Notes: generated by a model not told the origin, from the sequence alone. A DNA stretch of 64,000 bases from Dermatobacter hominis (GCF_020715685.1 NZ_CP085840.1:3162001-3226000); one strand, 5' to 3'. Numbered from the stretch's first letter, positions 35,584 to 44,388 are shown. Made by a program: numbers and translations.

Positions 35584-36489
35584 GTGTCACCACGACGGCC
35601 GCGGGCGCGGCTCGTGATCGCGCTCCTCGCCGCCGGCCTGGTCCTCGCCGGGTGCTCGTCCGACGACGGCGGCGCCGATGCGGCGGGCCGCACCGAGACC
35701 ACCGCCTCCACCACGGCGGCGCCCACGACCACCGTCGACCAGGCCGCGCCGCGAGGGCTGAACGGGATCGCGGTCGACGGGGACACCCTCTGGGTGGCGA
35801 GCATCGTCGAGGACGCGGTGCTGGGCGTCGACCGGGAGACCGGTGAGATCGTCGCGCGGGTCCCGACGGCGGGCGCCGGCCCCGACGACGTGGCCGTCGG
35901 TGCGGACGGCGAGCTCTGGGTGACGGGCTACAAGAGCGGGGACCTCGGTGCGATCCGCGACGGCGCCTACTCGGTCGTGGCCCCCGTCGGACCGGTGCTG
36001 AACCCGGTCGCCGTCGCTCGGGACGGCACCGTGTTCGTGGGCCGCTTCGTGCCGGACTCGGACCTGTACCAGCTCGACGTCGGCTCGACGACGCCCCGGC
36101 CGGTCGCGGGTGGGCTCGACCGCGTGAACGCCTTCGCGGTCGACGACGAGGGCGACGTGCTGGCGCCCGTCGGCGGCGACCGCATCGTGCGGATCGATCC
36201 CTCGACCGGCCGGGTCGACGTCGTGGTGCAGGGGCTGTTCGGCGTGCTCGCGACGGACCGCCACCCCGAGGGGCGCTACGTCGCGCTCGGCAACCTCGAC
36301 GGGAAGGTGTTCGACGTCGACGTCGAGGCCGGCACCGCGACGGAGGCGGTGCAGATCCGCCACCCCGGGCCGTTCGACAACCTGGCCTTCGCCGAGGACG
36401 GCACGCTGTACGTGACCGTGCTCGGCGAGCCGGTCATCGTCGAGATCTCACCCGACGGCACGCAGCGCGACCTGCGCGTCGGGACCTGA
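35584..36489 (+). CDS. Beta-propeller lipoprotein
   Basis: 301 residues. The N-terminus has arginines, a hydrophobic stretch and a lipobox (LLAAGLVLAGC), then a Thr/Ala/Ser-rich linker. Residues about 50-300 contain repeated blades such as LNGIAVDGDTLWVASIVEDAV, PDDVAVGADGELWVTG, NAFAVDDEGDVLAPVGGDRI and FDNLAFAEDGTLYVTVLGEPV, a six-bladed NHL/SMP-30-like propeller. It is anchored outside the membrane and may bind a ligand or hydrolyse lactones; no catalytic residues can be assigned. The GTG start follows a -10 box by seven bases and places the signal peptide at the very N-terminus. Confidence 0.8.
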   Translation: MSPRRPRARLVIALLAAGLVLAGCSSDDGGADAAGRTETTASTTAAPTTTVDQAAPRGLNGIAVDGDTLWVASIVEDAVLGVDRETGEIVARVPTAGAGPDDVAVGADGELWVTGYKSGDLGAIRDGAYSVVAPVGPVLNPVAVARDGTVFVGRFVPDSDLYQLDVGSTTPRPVAGGLDRVNAFAVDDEGDVLAPVGGDRIVRIDPSTGRVDVVVQGLFGVLATDRHPEGRYVALGNLDGKVFDVDVEAGTATEAVQIRHPGPFDNLAFAEDGTLYVTVLGEPVIVEISPDGTQRDLRVGT

Positions 36490-36513
36490 CGGGATCGCTC
36501 CGCGCCGAGCGCG

Positions 36514-37590
36514 TCAGGCGTTCTCCTCCATGAGGCGGTCGAGCATGATCGTCGCCACGTTGTCGTCCTCGGGGAAGCCCTCGATCTCGGCGATCGACTC
36601 GGCCTGGCAGATGCGCATCATCACGAGCGCGTAGCGGTAGGCGCCCCAGACCGTGTACCAGCCGAGGTCGCCGACCTCGAACCCGGTCGCCGCCTCGTAG
36701 CGGGCCACGACCTCGTCCATCGGGGCGAAGCCCGGCAGGTTGGGCATGCCGAGCTCCTGCGAGAAGAAGCGCTCGAACAGGCAGAACCACGCGAGGTCGA
36801 CCTGCGGCGGGCCGATCGAGGCCATCTCCCAGTCGAGGACGGCCACCGGGCGGTGGTCGCGGAAGATGATGTTGCCGATGCGGGCGTCGCCCCAGTTCAG
36901 GACCGGCGCCGGCTCCGGGTCGGGCCGGTTGTCGCGGAGCCACCGGGCGACCTCGTAGAACCGCTCGTGCGGGTTGTCGCCGCGGCCCCACTCGAGGAAG
37001 TCCTCGTAGAACCGCAGCTCCTGGTCGAGGCCGGTGGCGCCGAGGCCGGGTCGGTCGAGCAGGGGACCGAACCCCTCGGCCTCCCAGTCGATGAGGTGGA
37101 TCCGGGCGAGCGTGTCGATCGCGCTGTCCTGCAGCGTCCGCTGCTCCTCGGGCGTGGACGTCTCGAGGAGCCAGCCCTCCATCGTGTACGGCAGGCGGTC
37201 CGGCGGGACGACGCCGTCGACGCGGCCCATGACGATGAACTCGCCGCCGATGTGGCGGGGGTCGGACTCGTACCAGCGCAGCGGCGGCAGCGGGACCTCG
37301 GGCGCGGCCGAGGCCACGCGGCGCATGACCTCGTACTGCTGACCGAGGTCGTAGGTGGGGAAGACCGTGTGGCCGCTGGGTGCCGTGCGCAGCACGAAGG
37401 ACTCCTCGTGGTGCTCGCCCCCCTCGTCCCACGAGGCGTCGAACAGGACGGTCTCGCTCGAGTGGCCGGTGGCCTTCGGCGCGTCCAATCCCGCCACGGT
37501 GACGTGCTCCGCGTCGGGCAGCTGCTCCTCCAGCCAGGCCTGCAGCTTCCCCTGCAACGACGTCGGATCGAACCCCACACTGCTCGGCAT
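36514..37590 (-). CDS. APH-type phosphotransferase (ACAD10-like kinase)
   Basis: 358 residues of the aminoglycoside-phosphotransferase/choline kinase fold. The catalytic loop reads LNWGDARIGNIIF, where the usual His before Gly-Asp is Trp but the catalytic Asp and the Asn are kept; the metal-binding motif is VAVLDWEMASIG. The family in actinobacteria phosphorylates hydroxyl groups of lipids, hydroxyacyl-CoA (ACAD10/11 type) or small metabolites. Acyl-CoA enzymes elsewhere in the window fit the hydroxyacyl idea but do not prove it. ATG 37590 has AGGGGGA just upstream. The gene is single, and the propeller lipoprotein gene converges on it. Confidence 0.85.
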   Translation of the reverse strand: MPSSVGFDPTSLQGKLQAWLEEQLPDAEHVTVAGLDAPKATGHSSETVLFDASWDEGGEHHEESFVLRTAPSGHTVFPTYDLGQQYEVMRRVASAAPEVPLPPLRWYESDPRHIGGEFIVMGRVDGVVPPDRLPYTMEGWLLETSTPEEQRTLQDSAIDTLARIHLIDWEAEGFGPLLDRPGLGATGLDQELRFYEDFLEWGRGDNPHERFYEVARWLRDNRPDPEPAPVLNWGDARIGNIIFRDHRPVAVLDWEMASIGPPQVDLAWFCLFERFFSQELGMPNLPGFAPMDEVVARYEAATGFEVGDLGWYTVWGAYRYALVMMRICQAESIAEIEGFPEDDNVATIMLDRLMEENA

Positions 37591-37705
37591 CTGTCCCCCT
37601 GCCGTCCGCGATCGGGGGCCCCGGTGCCCCCGTTGGGAACGGGAGCGTACCGCCGCCGGCCGCCGCGGCGGCCCGGGCGGCGTCAGGGCCGCGGTCGGCC
37701 CGCGA

Positions 37706-39262
37706 TCAGGGGCGCGGCGGGTCGGCCCGGAACACCGGGCCGGCCGGCGTGGCGCGGTGGTTCGCCAGGCGGGGGTCGGTGTGCTCGAGGTGCATCCGCA
37801 GCAGTCGCTGCGCGTAGCCGAGCAGCTGCGGCGCGCGATCGGCCTCGCCGGCGCGGTCGCACAGCTCGCCCGGGTCGCCCCCGAGGTCGAAGAAGAGCGG
37901 CGGGAGGTCGCCGCCGAACTGCACGTACTTGCCGTCCCGGTCCCGGATGACGCTGATCGCGCACTGGTCCTGGCGGATGCCGATCAGCTCCTCGACGACC
38001 CGGCTCGTCGGCATGCGGAAGTCGTACTCGAGGTGCACGGCGTCCCTCCACCGGTCGGGGGCGTCGATGCCCGAGAGCTCCCCGTCGAGGAACGGCCGGA
38101 GGGAGGCGCCGTCGCAGAACGCCGGCGGCTCGGCGCCGCACACGTCGAGGATCGTCGGCACGACGTCGACGTTCTCGGTGAAGGCGTCGACGACGCGCCC
38201 GGCGCTGCCCGCCATGCTGGGCCACCGCACGATCAGCGGGATCCGGTAGCTCTGGTCGTAGAAGCCGAGCTTCTCGATCAGCCAGTGGTCGCCGAGCTGC
38301 TCGCCGTGGTCCGACGTCACGATCACGAGGGTGTCGTCGCGCTGGTCGAGCGCGTCGAGCCCGTCGAGCAGGACGCCGAGCTGGTGGTCGACCTCGGCGA
38401 TCATCCCGTAGTAGGTGGCCCGCAGCTGGTCCTGGTCGAGCTGCGGCACCGGCGAGGGGACGATGGCCAGCGCGGCGGCCATGAACGGGTGCACGTCGCC
38501 CTCGGCCGCGACGTCGGCGTGGCGCACGGGAGGCGGCACGTCGGCCGGGTCGAACATGTCGTTGTACGGCGCGGGGACGACCCAGGGCGGGTGGGGCCGC
38601 AGGTACGAGAGGTGGGCGCACCACGGTCGGCCGTCGGCGGCGGAGCCGTCGGTCTCGATCGTGCGCCCGAGCCACTCCAGCGCCTGGCGGGTCAGGAACG
38701 CCGACTCGGTGTGGTCGGCGTCGTAGGACGGGGGCGCCCAGGTCTCGCCCCGGCCCTCGGGGACCGGCCCGTCCACCCGGTCGTAGATGGAGAAGTAGTC
38801 ATCGGCGGGCGGGACGTCGAAGCCCTCCTCCTCGAGCCAGGCCAGCCACGGGGCGATGAAGTCGTCGAGGTGCACACCGAGCTCGAAGCCCCGCATCGGC
38901 TGCTCCCAGTGCGAGAGCTCCGGCGCCCCTGGCGGCAACGTCGAGGGGTCGTAGGTCGTGTCGGTGTAGCCGAAGAGGGTGGGTCGGTAGCCGAGCGTCC
39001 GGAGCTGCTCCGGCAGCGTGGGCAGTCCGGCTGCAAGGGGCGCCCCGTTGTCGGTGACCCGGTGGTTCATCTGCCAGAGCCCGGTGAGCAGCGACGCCCG
39101 CCCCGGACCGCACGGCGCGCAGTTCGAGAAGTGGTGCGAGAAGCGGACGCCCTCGGCCGCCAGGCGGTCGAGGGTCGGGGTGCGGACGAGCGGGTGGCCG
39201 GCGACGCCGAGGCAGTCGGCGCGGAACTGGTCGAGGGTGACGAGCAGGACGTTGGGCCGCAC
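37706..39262 (-). CDS. Sulfatase-family hydrolase (formylglycine type)
   Basis: 518 residues, no signal peptide. The sulfatase signature CGPGRASLLTG contains Cys51 in a CxPxR motif, the site for conversion to formylglycine. Metal ligands appear as LDQFRAD (Asp11) and TSDHGEQLGDH. The Asp-Gln first motif recalls phosphonate monoester hydrolases and choline-sulfatase-like enzymes rather than classical arylsulfatases. It is probably cytosolic and cleaves a sulfate or phosphonate ester. The GTG start is leaderless, with TACCGT six bases upstream. A 13-bp-stem hairpin at 39290-39343 overlaps its expected -35 position. No formylglycine-generating enzyme gene is in the window. Confidence 0.9.
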   Translation of the reverse strand: MRPNVLLVTLDQFRADCLGVAGHPLVRTPTLDRLAAEGVRFSHHFSNCAPCGPGRASLLTGLWQMNHRVTDNGAPLAAGLPTLPEQLRTLGYRPTLFGYTDTTYDPSTLPPGAPELSHWEQPMRGFELGVHLDDFIAPWLAWLEEEGFDVPPADDYFSIYDRVDGPVPEGRGETWAPPSYDADHTESAFLTRQALEWLGRTIETDGSAADGRPWCAHLSYLRPHPPWVVPAPYNDMFDPADVPPPVRHADVAAEGDVHPFMAAALAIVPSPVPQLDQDQLRATYYGMIAEVDHQLGVLLDGLDALDQRDDTLVIVTSDHGEQLGDHWLIEKLGFYDQSYRIPLIVRWPSMAGSAGRVVDAFTENVDVVPTILDVCGAEPPAFCDGASLRPFLDGELSGIDAPDRWRDAVHLEYDFRMPTSRVVEELIGIRQDQCAISVIRDRDGKYVQFGGDLPPLFFDLGGDPGELCDRAGEADRAPQLLGYAQRLLRMHLEHTDPRLANHRATPAGPVFRADPPRP

Positions 39263-39268
39263 CGGGTC

Positions 39269-39274
39269 ACGGTA
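39269..39274 (-). promoter_or_regulatory. -10 element (TACCGT), leaderless sulfatase gene
   Basis: On the minus strand TACCGT ends six bases before the GTG at 39262. Confidence 0.5.
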
Positions 39275-39289
39275 CCCGCCGCCGCGCCG

Positions 39290-39343
39290 CCGCTCTGTTC
39301 CCGAGAGCTGGGGCGAACACCCCAGGAACTGGGAACAGAGCGG
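39290..39343. terminator. Long two-part hairpin between ABC permease and sulfatase genes
   Basis: The outer stem CCGCTCTGTTCCC (39290-39302) pairs perfectly with 39331-39343. An inner stem CTGGGG (39308-39313) pairs with CCCCAG (39320-39325) around CGAACA. It starts 13 bases after the permease stop and overlaps the sulfatase -35 region. It shares the CGCTCTG end with the hairpins at 13140 and 51428. Confidence 0.6.
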
Positions 39344-39355
39344 GCGGGGGCGAGG

Positions 39356-40174
39356 TCAGCCGGCGGTGCCGCTGCGCATCGTGCGGATGCCCACCGCCAC
39401 GCCGGCGACGGCGACCAGGCCGGCGGCGACGAAGCCCTGCAGCACGACGCCGCGACCGACGACGCCGTCGAACAGGAGGCGCTCGGCGTCGACGACGTAG
39501 CTCAACGGGTTGATCGCCGACAGGGCCGACATCCACCCCGGCGCGTCGTCGAGCGGCAGCAGGATGCCCGACAGCAGCAGCAGCGGGAACAGCAGCATCT
39601 GCTGCACGGTCCAGAAGATCCAGTCCTGGCCCTTCGACGCCACGGCGAGCGCGTACGAGAACGACCCGAGGCCCACCCCGAACAGCGCGATCATCGCCAG
39701 CCCGAGGAGCATCCCGAGCGGTTCGGCGCGGAAGCCGAAGGGGATCGTGACGAGCACGATCAGCACGGCCTGCGCGACCACGGGGACGATCTCCTTCAGC
39801 GACCGGCCGAGCAGCAGCGACGGCCGGCTCAGCGGCGCCACCAGCATCCGCTCGTGCGAACCCGTCTGCATCTCGAGCTGCAGGTTCGAGCCGGTCATCG
39901 ACGTCGCGAACAGGGCCGACATGACGATGATGCCGGGCACGAACCACTGCAGGACCGGTCCCTCGCCCACGCCGGCCACCTGGTCGAGCAGGGGGCCGAA
40001 CAGCGCGAGGAACACGAGCGGCTGGACGAGGCTGAACGTCATCGACAGCGGGTTCGTCAGGATCGGCCGGAGCTCGCGGCCCATGACCAGCCCGGTGTCG
40101 CGGAGCAGCGAGCTCCGCTCGGGCGGGTCGGCCTCGAAGGGCCGGACGTCGGTGGTGCTGGTGACGGTGCTCAT
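39356..40174 (-). CDS. ABC-2 type exporter permease
   Basis: 272 residues, six membrane helices. The soluble N-terminus ends in the amphipathic stretch SSLLRDTGLVMGRELRPIL, typical of DrrB-like ABC-2 permeases, followed by PLSMTFSLVQPLVFLALFG and a final TMR before IRTMRSGTAG. It works with the ATPase encoded just upstream to export a hydrophobic compound or drug. The ATG overlaps the ATPase stop (ATGA), so the two proteins are probably made in equal amounts. Export of a lipid or natural product is possible; nothing in the pair shows the substrate. Confidence 0.9.
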   Translation of the reverse strand: MSTVTSTTDVRPFEADPPERSSLLRDTGLVMGRELRPILTNPLSMTFSLVQPLVFLALFGPLLDQVAGVGEGPVLQWFVPGIIVMSALFATSMTGSNLQLEMQTGSHERMLVAPLSRPSLLLGRSLKEIVPVVAQAVLIVLVTIPFGFRAEPLGMLLGLAMIALFGVGLGSFSYALAVASKGQDWIFWTVQQMLLFPLLLLSGILLPLDDAPGWMSALSAINPLSYVVDAERLLFDGVVGRGVVLQGFVAAGLVAVAGVAVGIRTMRSGTAG

Positions 40175-41274
40175 GACGGGACCTCCACGGTCTCGGCGGT
40201 GGCCGCCGGTGCGGCGGCGTCGGTGGTGGGCGAGGTGTCGGGTCCGGCGGCCGCCGAGGGGGGCGTGCCCGGCGCGTCGTGGCCGGGCGCCCCCTCCCGG
40301 AGGCTGCGACCGGTCAGCGCGAGGAAGACGTCGTCGAGCGTCGGGCGGGCGACCTCGGTGGAGGCGATGCGGACGCCGCGCGAGCGGAGCTCGACGATCA
40401 CGTCGCCGACGAGCTGCGCACCGTCCCGGACGTGCACCGTGACGCCGGTGCCGTCGACCGTGGGCTCGACGCCGGTGGCCCCGCGCAACGCCTCGGCGAC
40501 GACCGGGACGTCGTCGACCGACGGCGCGACGAGGCGGACGCGGTCGCCCGCGGTGCCGGCCTTGAGGCGCTCGGGCGTGTCGTCGGCGATGACCGTCCCG
40601 TGGTCGATGACCACGACCCGGTCCGCGAGCGCGTCGGCCTCGTCGAGGTAGTGGGTGGTCAGGACGACCGTGGTCCCGTGCTCCACGCGGAGCCGCTCGA
40701 CCACGTGCTGGAGGTTGGCCCGGTTCTGGGGGTCGAGGCCGGTCGACGGCTCGTCGAGGAACAGCAGGCGGGGGAGGTGGACCATCCCGAGCGCGATGTC
40801 GAGGCGACGTCGCTGGCCGCCCGACAGCGTCGAGACGGTGCGCCGCTCGAGGCCGCCGAGCTCCAGCGACTCCAGCAGCTGGTCACTGCGGCGCTCGGCC
40901 TCCGCGCGGCCCATGCCGTAGATCCGGCCCTGCACGACCAGCTCGTCGCGCACCCGCTGCGCGTGCGCCGCGCCGTTGCCCTGGCCGATGTAGCCGATGC
41001 GTCGGCGGACGCCGGCCGGGTCCTCTCGGATGTCGCGGCCCACGACGGTGGCCGTGCCGGCGGTCGGCTGCAGGAGCGTCGTCAGCATCCGCAGCGTCGT
41101 CGACTTGCCCGCGCCGTTCGGGCCGAGGAACGCGACGAGCTCGCCGGCGCCGACGCGCAGGTCGATCCCACGGACGGCCTCGACCACGTCGCCGCGGCCC
41201 GAGCCGAAGTGCCGGGTCAGGCCCTTCGTCTCGATGATCGGCCGCTCGTCGAGCGGTGTCGGTGTGGGTGCCAT
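40171..41274 (-). CDS. ABC exporter ATPase (DrrA-like)
   Basis: 367 residues. Walker A GPNGAGKST is at 51-59, the LSGGQRRRLDIAL signature at about 150, Walker B LLFLDEPSTGLDP and a TTHYLDEADALADRV switch His follow. The C-terminal 110 residues contain the DrrA-type extension (STEVARPTLDDVFLALTGRSLRE) and then an Ala/Pro/Thr-rich tail. It powers the permease encoded downstream. ATG 41274 has a repeated GGAGGAGGAG ribosome-binding site. It is divergent from the WYL regulator with 113 bp between starts, which suggests but does not prove control by that regulator. Confidence 0.92.
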   Translation of the reverse strand: MAPTPTPLDERPIIETKGLTRHFGSGRGDVVEAVRGIDLRVGAGELVAFLGPNGAGKSTTLRMLTTLLQPTAGTATVVGRDIREDPAGVRRRIGYIGQGNGAAHAQRVRDELVVQGRIYGMGRAEAERRSDQLLESLELGGLERRTVSTLSGGQRRRLDIALGMVHLPRLLFLDEPSTGLDPQNRANLQHVVERLRVEHGTTVVLTTHYLDEADALADRVVVIDHGTVIADDTPERLKAGTAGDRVRLVAPSVDDVPVVAEALRGATGVEPTVDGTGVTVHVRDGAQLVGDVIVELRSRGVRIASTEVARPTLDDVFLALTGRSLREGAPGHDAPGTPPSAAAGPDTSPTTDAAAPAATAETVEVPS

Positions 41275-41387
41275 GTGCTCCTCCTCCGGGCTGTGCCGTC
41301 TCCTGGGGCGGGGACCGCATCGGTTTAGGAGCACCCTCCCCGGCGTTGCGGACAGATCCTGACCGCAAGCTGGGGCAATCTGACGAC

Positions 41388-42365
41388 ATGAACGATCCGA
41401 CCGCCCGGGTGCTGCAGCTCCTCTCCCTCCTCCAGACGCACCGGTTCTGGCCCGGCAACGAGCTGGCGGATCGGCTCGAGGTCAGCCCCCGCACCCTCCG
41501 TCGTGACGTCGAGCGGCTGCGGGAGCTCGGCTACCTCGTCGACGCCACCCCGGGGACGGCCGGCGGCTACCGCCTGGCGGCGGGCAACCACCTGCCCCCG
41601 CTCCTGCTCGACGACGAGGAGGCGGTGGCGATCGCGGTCGGTCTGCGCGGGGCGGCCGACGCGCCGATCGACGGCATCGAGGAGACCTCGGTCCGGGCGA
41701 TGGCCAAGCTCGAGCAGGTCCTGCCGGACCGCCTGCGCCGACGGGTGGTCGCGCTCCACTCGAACGTGGAGGCCCTGCGCTGGTCGCGACCCGGTCCCCT
41801 CGTGGACCCGGAGGCGCTCGCCCTCCTCTCCCAGGCGTGCCGCGACTCGGAGCAGGTGCACTTCGACTACGAGCGTCGCGACGGCGAGCGGTCCCGCCGC
41901 CTCGTGGAGCCCCACCAGCTCGTGGTGGCCGGCCGTCGCTGGTACCTGGTGGCGTGGGACGTCCGGCGCGACGACTGGCGGACGTTCCGGCTCGACCGCC
42001 TCGCCGGCGCGCGGTTGGCCGGCCCGCGGTTCGCGCCCCGGACGCTGCCGACCGAGGACGCAGCCTCCTTCGTCGAGCGGTCCATCGGCGCGATGCCGGC
42101 CGCGCACCAGCTGTCGGTGACCATCGACGCGCCGGCCCCGGAGGTGGCGGAGTCGGTCCGGTGGCTCGGCGACGACCTGCGCGACCTCGGTGGTGGGCGG
42201 TGCCGGGTGGAGCTGAAGGCCGACTCGATCGAGCGGTTGGCCGGGATCGTGTCGCAGCTGGCCATGGGCGCCCAGGTGCACCTGGAGCCGGGTGAGGCCG
42301 CGACGCTGGTGGCGGCGCACCTCGCCCGCCTCTCGGAGCGGCTGGCCTCGGTGGCCGTCGGCTGA
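41388..42365 (+). CDS. HTH/WYL-domain transcriptional regulator
   Basis: 325 residues. The N-terminal winged HTH (residues about 5-55: VLQLLSLLQTHRFWPGNELADRLEVSPRTLRRDVERLR) is followed by a WYL domain (about 140-210). The canonical Trp-Tyr-Leu appears as RRWYLVAWDVRRDDWRTFRLDRL, with the nearby basic residues that bind nucleic acid. A C-terminal WCX region ends the protein. WYL proteins are effector-sensing regulators, often auto-regulated and controlling divergent genes; here the divergent genes are the ABC exporter. A weak CAATCT hexamer ends six bases before the ATG, so the transcript is probably leaderless. Confidence 0.92.
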   Translation: MNDPTARVLQLLSLLQTHRFWPGNELADRLEVSPRTLRRDVERLRELGYLVDATPGTAGGYRLAAGNHLPPLLLDDEEAVAIAVGLRGAADAPIDGIEETSVRAMAKLEQVLPDRLRRRVVALHSNVEALRWSRPGPLVDPEALALLSQACRDSEQVHFDYERRDGERSRRLVEPHQLVVAGRRWYLVAWDVRRDDWRTFRLDRLAGARLAGPRFAPRTLPTEDAASFVERSIGAMPAAHQLSVTIDAPAPEVAESVRWLGDDLRDLGGGRCRVELKADSIERLAGIVSQLAMGAQVHLEPGEAATLVAAHLARLSERLASVAVG

Positions 42366-42386
42366 GCGCCCCGACCGCTCCGTGCA

Positions 42387-42419
42387 GAACTAGAACGCGG
42401 TTTCACTTTCGGCTACGTT
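42387..42419 (+). promoter_or_regulatory. Promoter of the amidohydrolase gene with GAACTAGAAC element
   Basis: TAGAAC (42391-42396), a 17-bp spacer and TACGTT (42414-42419) precede the ATG by six bases. The 10-mer GAACTAGAAC (42387-42396) is identical to the -35 half of the palindrome upstream of the enoyl-CoA hydratase gene, read on its coding strand. The second half here (GGTTTCACTTTC) is degenerate and shifted by one base. Confidence 0.55.
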
Positions 42420-42425
42420 GACCCG

Positions 42426-43343
42426 ATGGTCGACGACGCGACAGCTGCACCCGGGGTCGAGCCGCTGGGGGACACGCCCTGGCCGAAGGGTCTCGGGATC
42501 GTGGACACGATGTTCGACCTCCCCTTCGCGGACATCCGCAAGGTGTACGAGTTCCTCTCCCCGCAGCTCCGCGACAAGGACTCGAAGGAGAGCTTCGAGT
42601 TCCCCGTCGAGTACATGTTCAAGGACGTGCCGAAGGCGGCGCTCGAGGAGCGGGACCCGGTCGACCACGCGCTCGCGCTGATGGACCACTACGGCATCGA
42701 GACCGCGCTGATCGGCTCGGGGTCCGAGGACCAGCACCGAGCGCTCAAGAACCACCCCGATCGCTTCCTCCCGTCGATGGGCGTCGACCCGAACGAGGGG
42801 ATGAAGGCCGTCGAGGCGATCGTCCGCACCTACGAGACCGTCGGGCTCCGCGCCATCGCCGCGTTCCCCGCCGGGTGCTCGCCGCAGGTGCCGATCGACG
42901 ACAAGCGCTGGTACCCCGTGTACGCCAAGTGCTGCGAGCTCGGGATCCCGATCTTCATGTGCGTGGGCGTGCCCGGCCCGCGGGTCCCGATGGCCTGCCA
43001 GAAGGTCGAGCACCTCGACGAGGTCTGCTGGTTCTTCCCCGAGCTCACGGTCGTGATGCGCCACGGCGCCGAGCCGTGGGAGGCGCTGGCGGTGAAGCTC
43101 ATGCTCAAGTGGCCGAACCTGCACTACTCCACGTCGGCCTTCGCGCCGCGGTACTACCCGAAGGCGATCATCGACTACGCGAACACCCGCGGCGCCGACA
43201 AGATCATCTACGGCGGCTACTTCCCCATGGGGCTCACGCTCGAGCGGATCTTCAGCGAGCTGCCGGACGTGCCGCTGAAGGACGAGGTCTGGCCCAAGTT
43301 CCTGCGTGGCAACGCCCGCCGGGTGCTCGGCCTGGACGCCTGA
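42426..43343 (+). CDS. Amidohydrolase-2 family metal-dependent hydrolase
   Basis: 305 residues, a TIM-barrel amidohydrolase. LGIVDTMFDLPF is at the N-terminus, where the usual metal-binding HxH appears replaced by DTM. A VMRHGAEPWEALAVKLMLKWPNLHYSTSAF segment carries the later His, and KIIYGGYFPMGLTLERIFSE is the usual final Asp region, here Gly-Gly instead of a clear SDxP. Loss of these ligands suggests a decarboxylase-like or non-metal variant. The ATG is leaderless. The promoter half-site suggests co-regulation with lipid/steroid genes. Confidence 0.75.
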   Translation: MVDDATAAPGVEPLGDTPWPKGLGIVDTMFDLPFADIRKVYEFLSPQLRDKDSKESFEFPVEYMFKDVPKAALEERDPVDHALALMDHYGIETALIGSGSEDQHRALKNHPDRFLPSMGVDPNEGMKAVEAIVRTYETVGLRAIAAFPAGCSPQVPIDDKRWYPVYAKCCELGIPIFMCVGVPGPRVPMACQKVEHLDEVCWFFPELTVVMRHGAEPWEALAVKLMLKWPNLHYSTSAFAPRYYPKAIIDYANTRGADKIIYGGYFPMGLTLERIFSELPDVPLKDEVWPKFLRGNARRVLGLDA

Positions 43344-43371
43344 CCCGCACGACGCTCGCCCGCACGACGCT
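43344..43371. repeat. 13-bp direct repeat, two copies
   Basis: CCCGCACGACGCT occurs exactly at 43344-43356 and 43359-43371 (period 15), right after the amidohydrolase stop codon. An imperfect GC-rich inverted repeat follows (43376-43401), probably the terminator between the convergent genes. Confidence 0.75.
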
Positions 43372-43409
43372 GGTCCGCCCGACGTCACACGTCGCCGGGC
43401 GGCGCCCGA

Positions 43410-44195
43410 TCAGCGCACCCAGGTCCGGAAGCCGAGGTCCTCGCCCGACGGGCTGAAGGACGCCGACTCGGGCACCCGGAACCACGACGTGCCGCCGGCG
43501 TAGGCGTCGCCGGTCACGGCGATCGACCACTCGCCCGAGCAACCGCTCGCCGAGGTGACGACGGCGGCGTAGACGGTGCCGGCCTGCACCGCGGCAGGGC
43601 TGGAGAGCGGGACCTCGGTCCACTGCGCACCCGAGCCGCCCCGGTAGGTGCCGGCGCCGACCTGCGCACCGGTGGGCGTGCCGTCGAGCGCGACCCGTCG
43701 GATGACGACCGACGCCGCCACCGTGCCGCTGGTCCGGAGCGAGACGCCGTCGAGCGTCCCGGTGCGGCCGGCGGTGAACGTCTGGGCCCGCGTGTACTCG
43801 TTGTCGCACGTCATCAGGGCGTCGCCGACGCCCGCCCCGTCGTTGCTCTGGTCGACCGCCCGCCCGCCGGGTGGGACGGTCGGTGTCGTGGTCGGCGGCG
43901 TGGTGGTCGGCGTGGTCGTGGGCACCGTGGGCTCCACGACGACGCCGCCGGGCCGCGTCGGCACGGGCGCGATCGTGATCTTCTCGCCGCGCGAGATCCG
44001 CAGGTACTCGCCGACGGTCATCACCGGCTGCCAGATGCCCTCGTTGCAGGCGAGCACGTACCCGCCGTCGGTGCCCCACGGGTTGCCGTCGGCGGCCTTG
44101 GCGCACGGCTCCCACATCACCGCCTGCGACTGGCACGCGGTCACCACCAGCGCGGTGATCGTGATGGCGACGGCTGCTGCGATCGTTCGACGCAT
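43410..44195 (-). CDS. Lipoprotein with choice-of-anchor R-like domain (larger paralogue)
   Basis: 261 residues. A lipobox-like ITALVVTAC ends the signal peptide. Residues 25-75 are a small Cys-containing unit (WEPCAKAADGNPWGTDGGYVLAC), then a Thr/Pro-rich linker. The C-terminal half (about 120-261) reads QTFTAGRTGTLDGVSLR, AGTVYAAVV, and finishes DLGFRTWVR, like choice-of-anchor R beta-sandwich domains. It is likely exposed on the cell surface, attached through lipid. ATG 44195 is preceded by GGGGAG seven bases away. Its neighbour at 44409 shares the C-terminal domain, so the two arose by duplication. Confidence 0.75.
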   Translation of the reverse strand: MRRTIAAAVAITITALVVTACQSQAVMWEPCAKAADGNPWGTDGGYVLACNEGIWQPVMTVGEYLRISRGEKITIAPVPTRPGGVVVEPTVPTTTPTTTPPTTTPTVPPGGRAVDQSNDGAGVGDALMTCDNEYTRAQTFTAGRTGTLDGVSLRTSGTVAASVVIRRVALDGTPTGAQVGAGTYRGGSGAQWTEVPLSSPAAVQAGTVYAAVVTSASGCSGEWSIAVTGDAYAGGTSWFRVPESASFSPSGEDLGFRTWVR

Positions 44196-44354
44196 GGATG
44201 CTCCCCAGAACCCTCCCGGACGACCCCCGCAGCCGCCCGCGTCAGGGCGAACGGTACGTGAACGCCGGGTGGCGTGAAAGTCCGCGGCGGCGGAGTTCAC
44301 CCGGCCGACACACGAGCGGACGGGGACGTCGACCGCCCGCGCGCGGCGGCCCAC

Positions 44355-44388
44355 GGTGGGCGCGACCGCGGGCGGCTCGCGCCCCACC
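44355..44388 (-). terminator. GC-rich hairpin between the two surface-lipoprotein genes
   Basis: GGTGGGCGCGA (44355-44365) pairs with TCGCGCCCCACC (44377-44388) with one bulged C. It lies just after the stop codon of the smaller lipoprotein gene and would separate the two transcripts. Confidence 0.5.
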
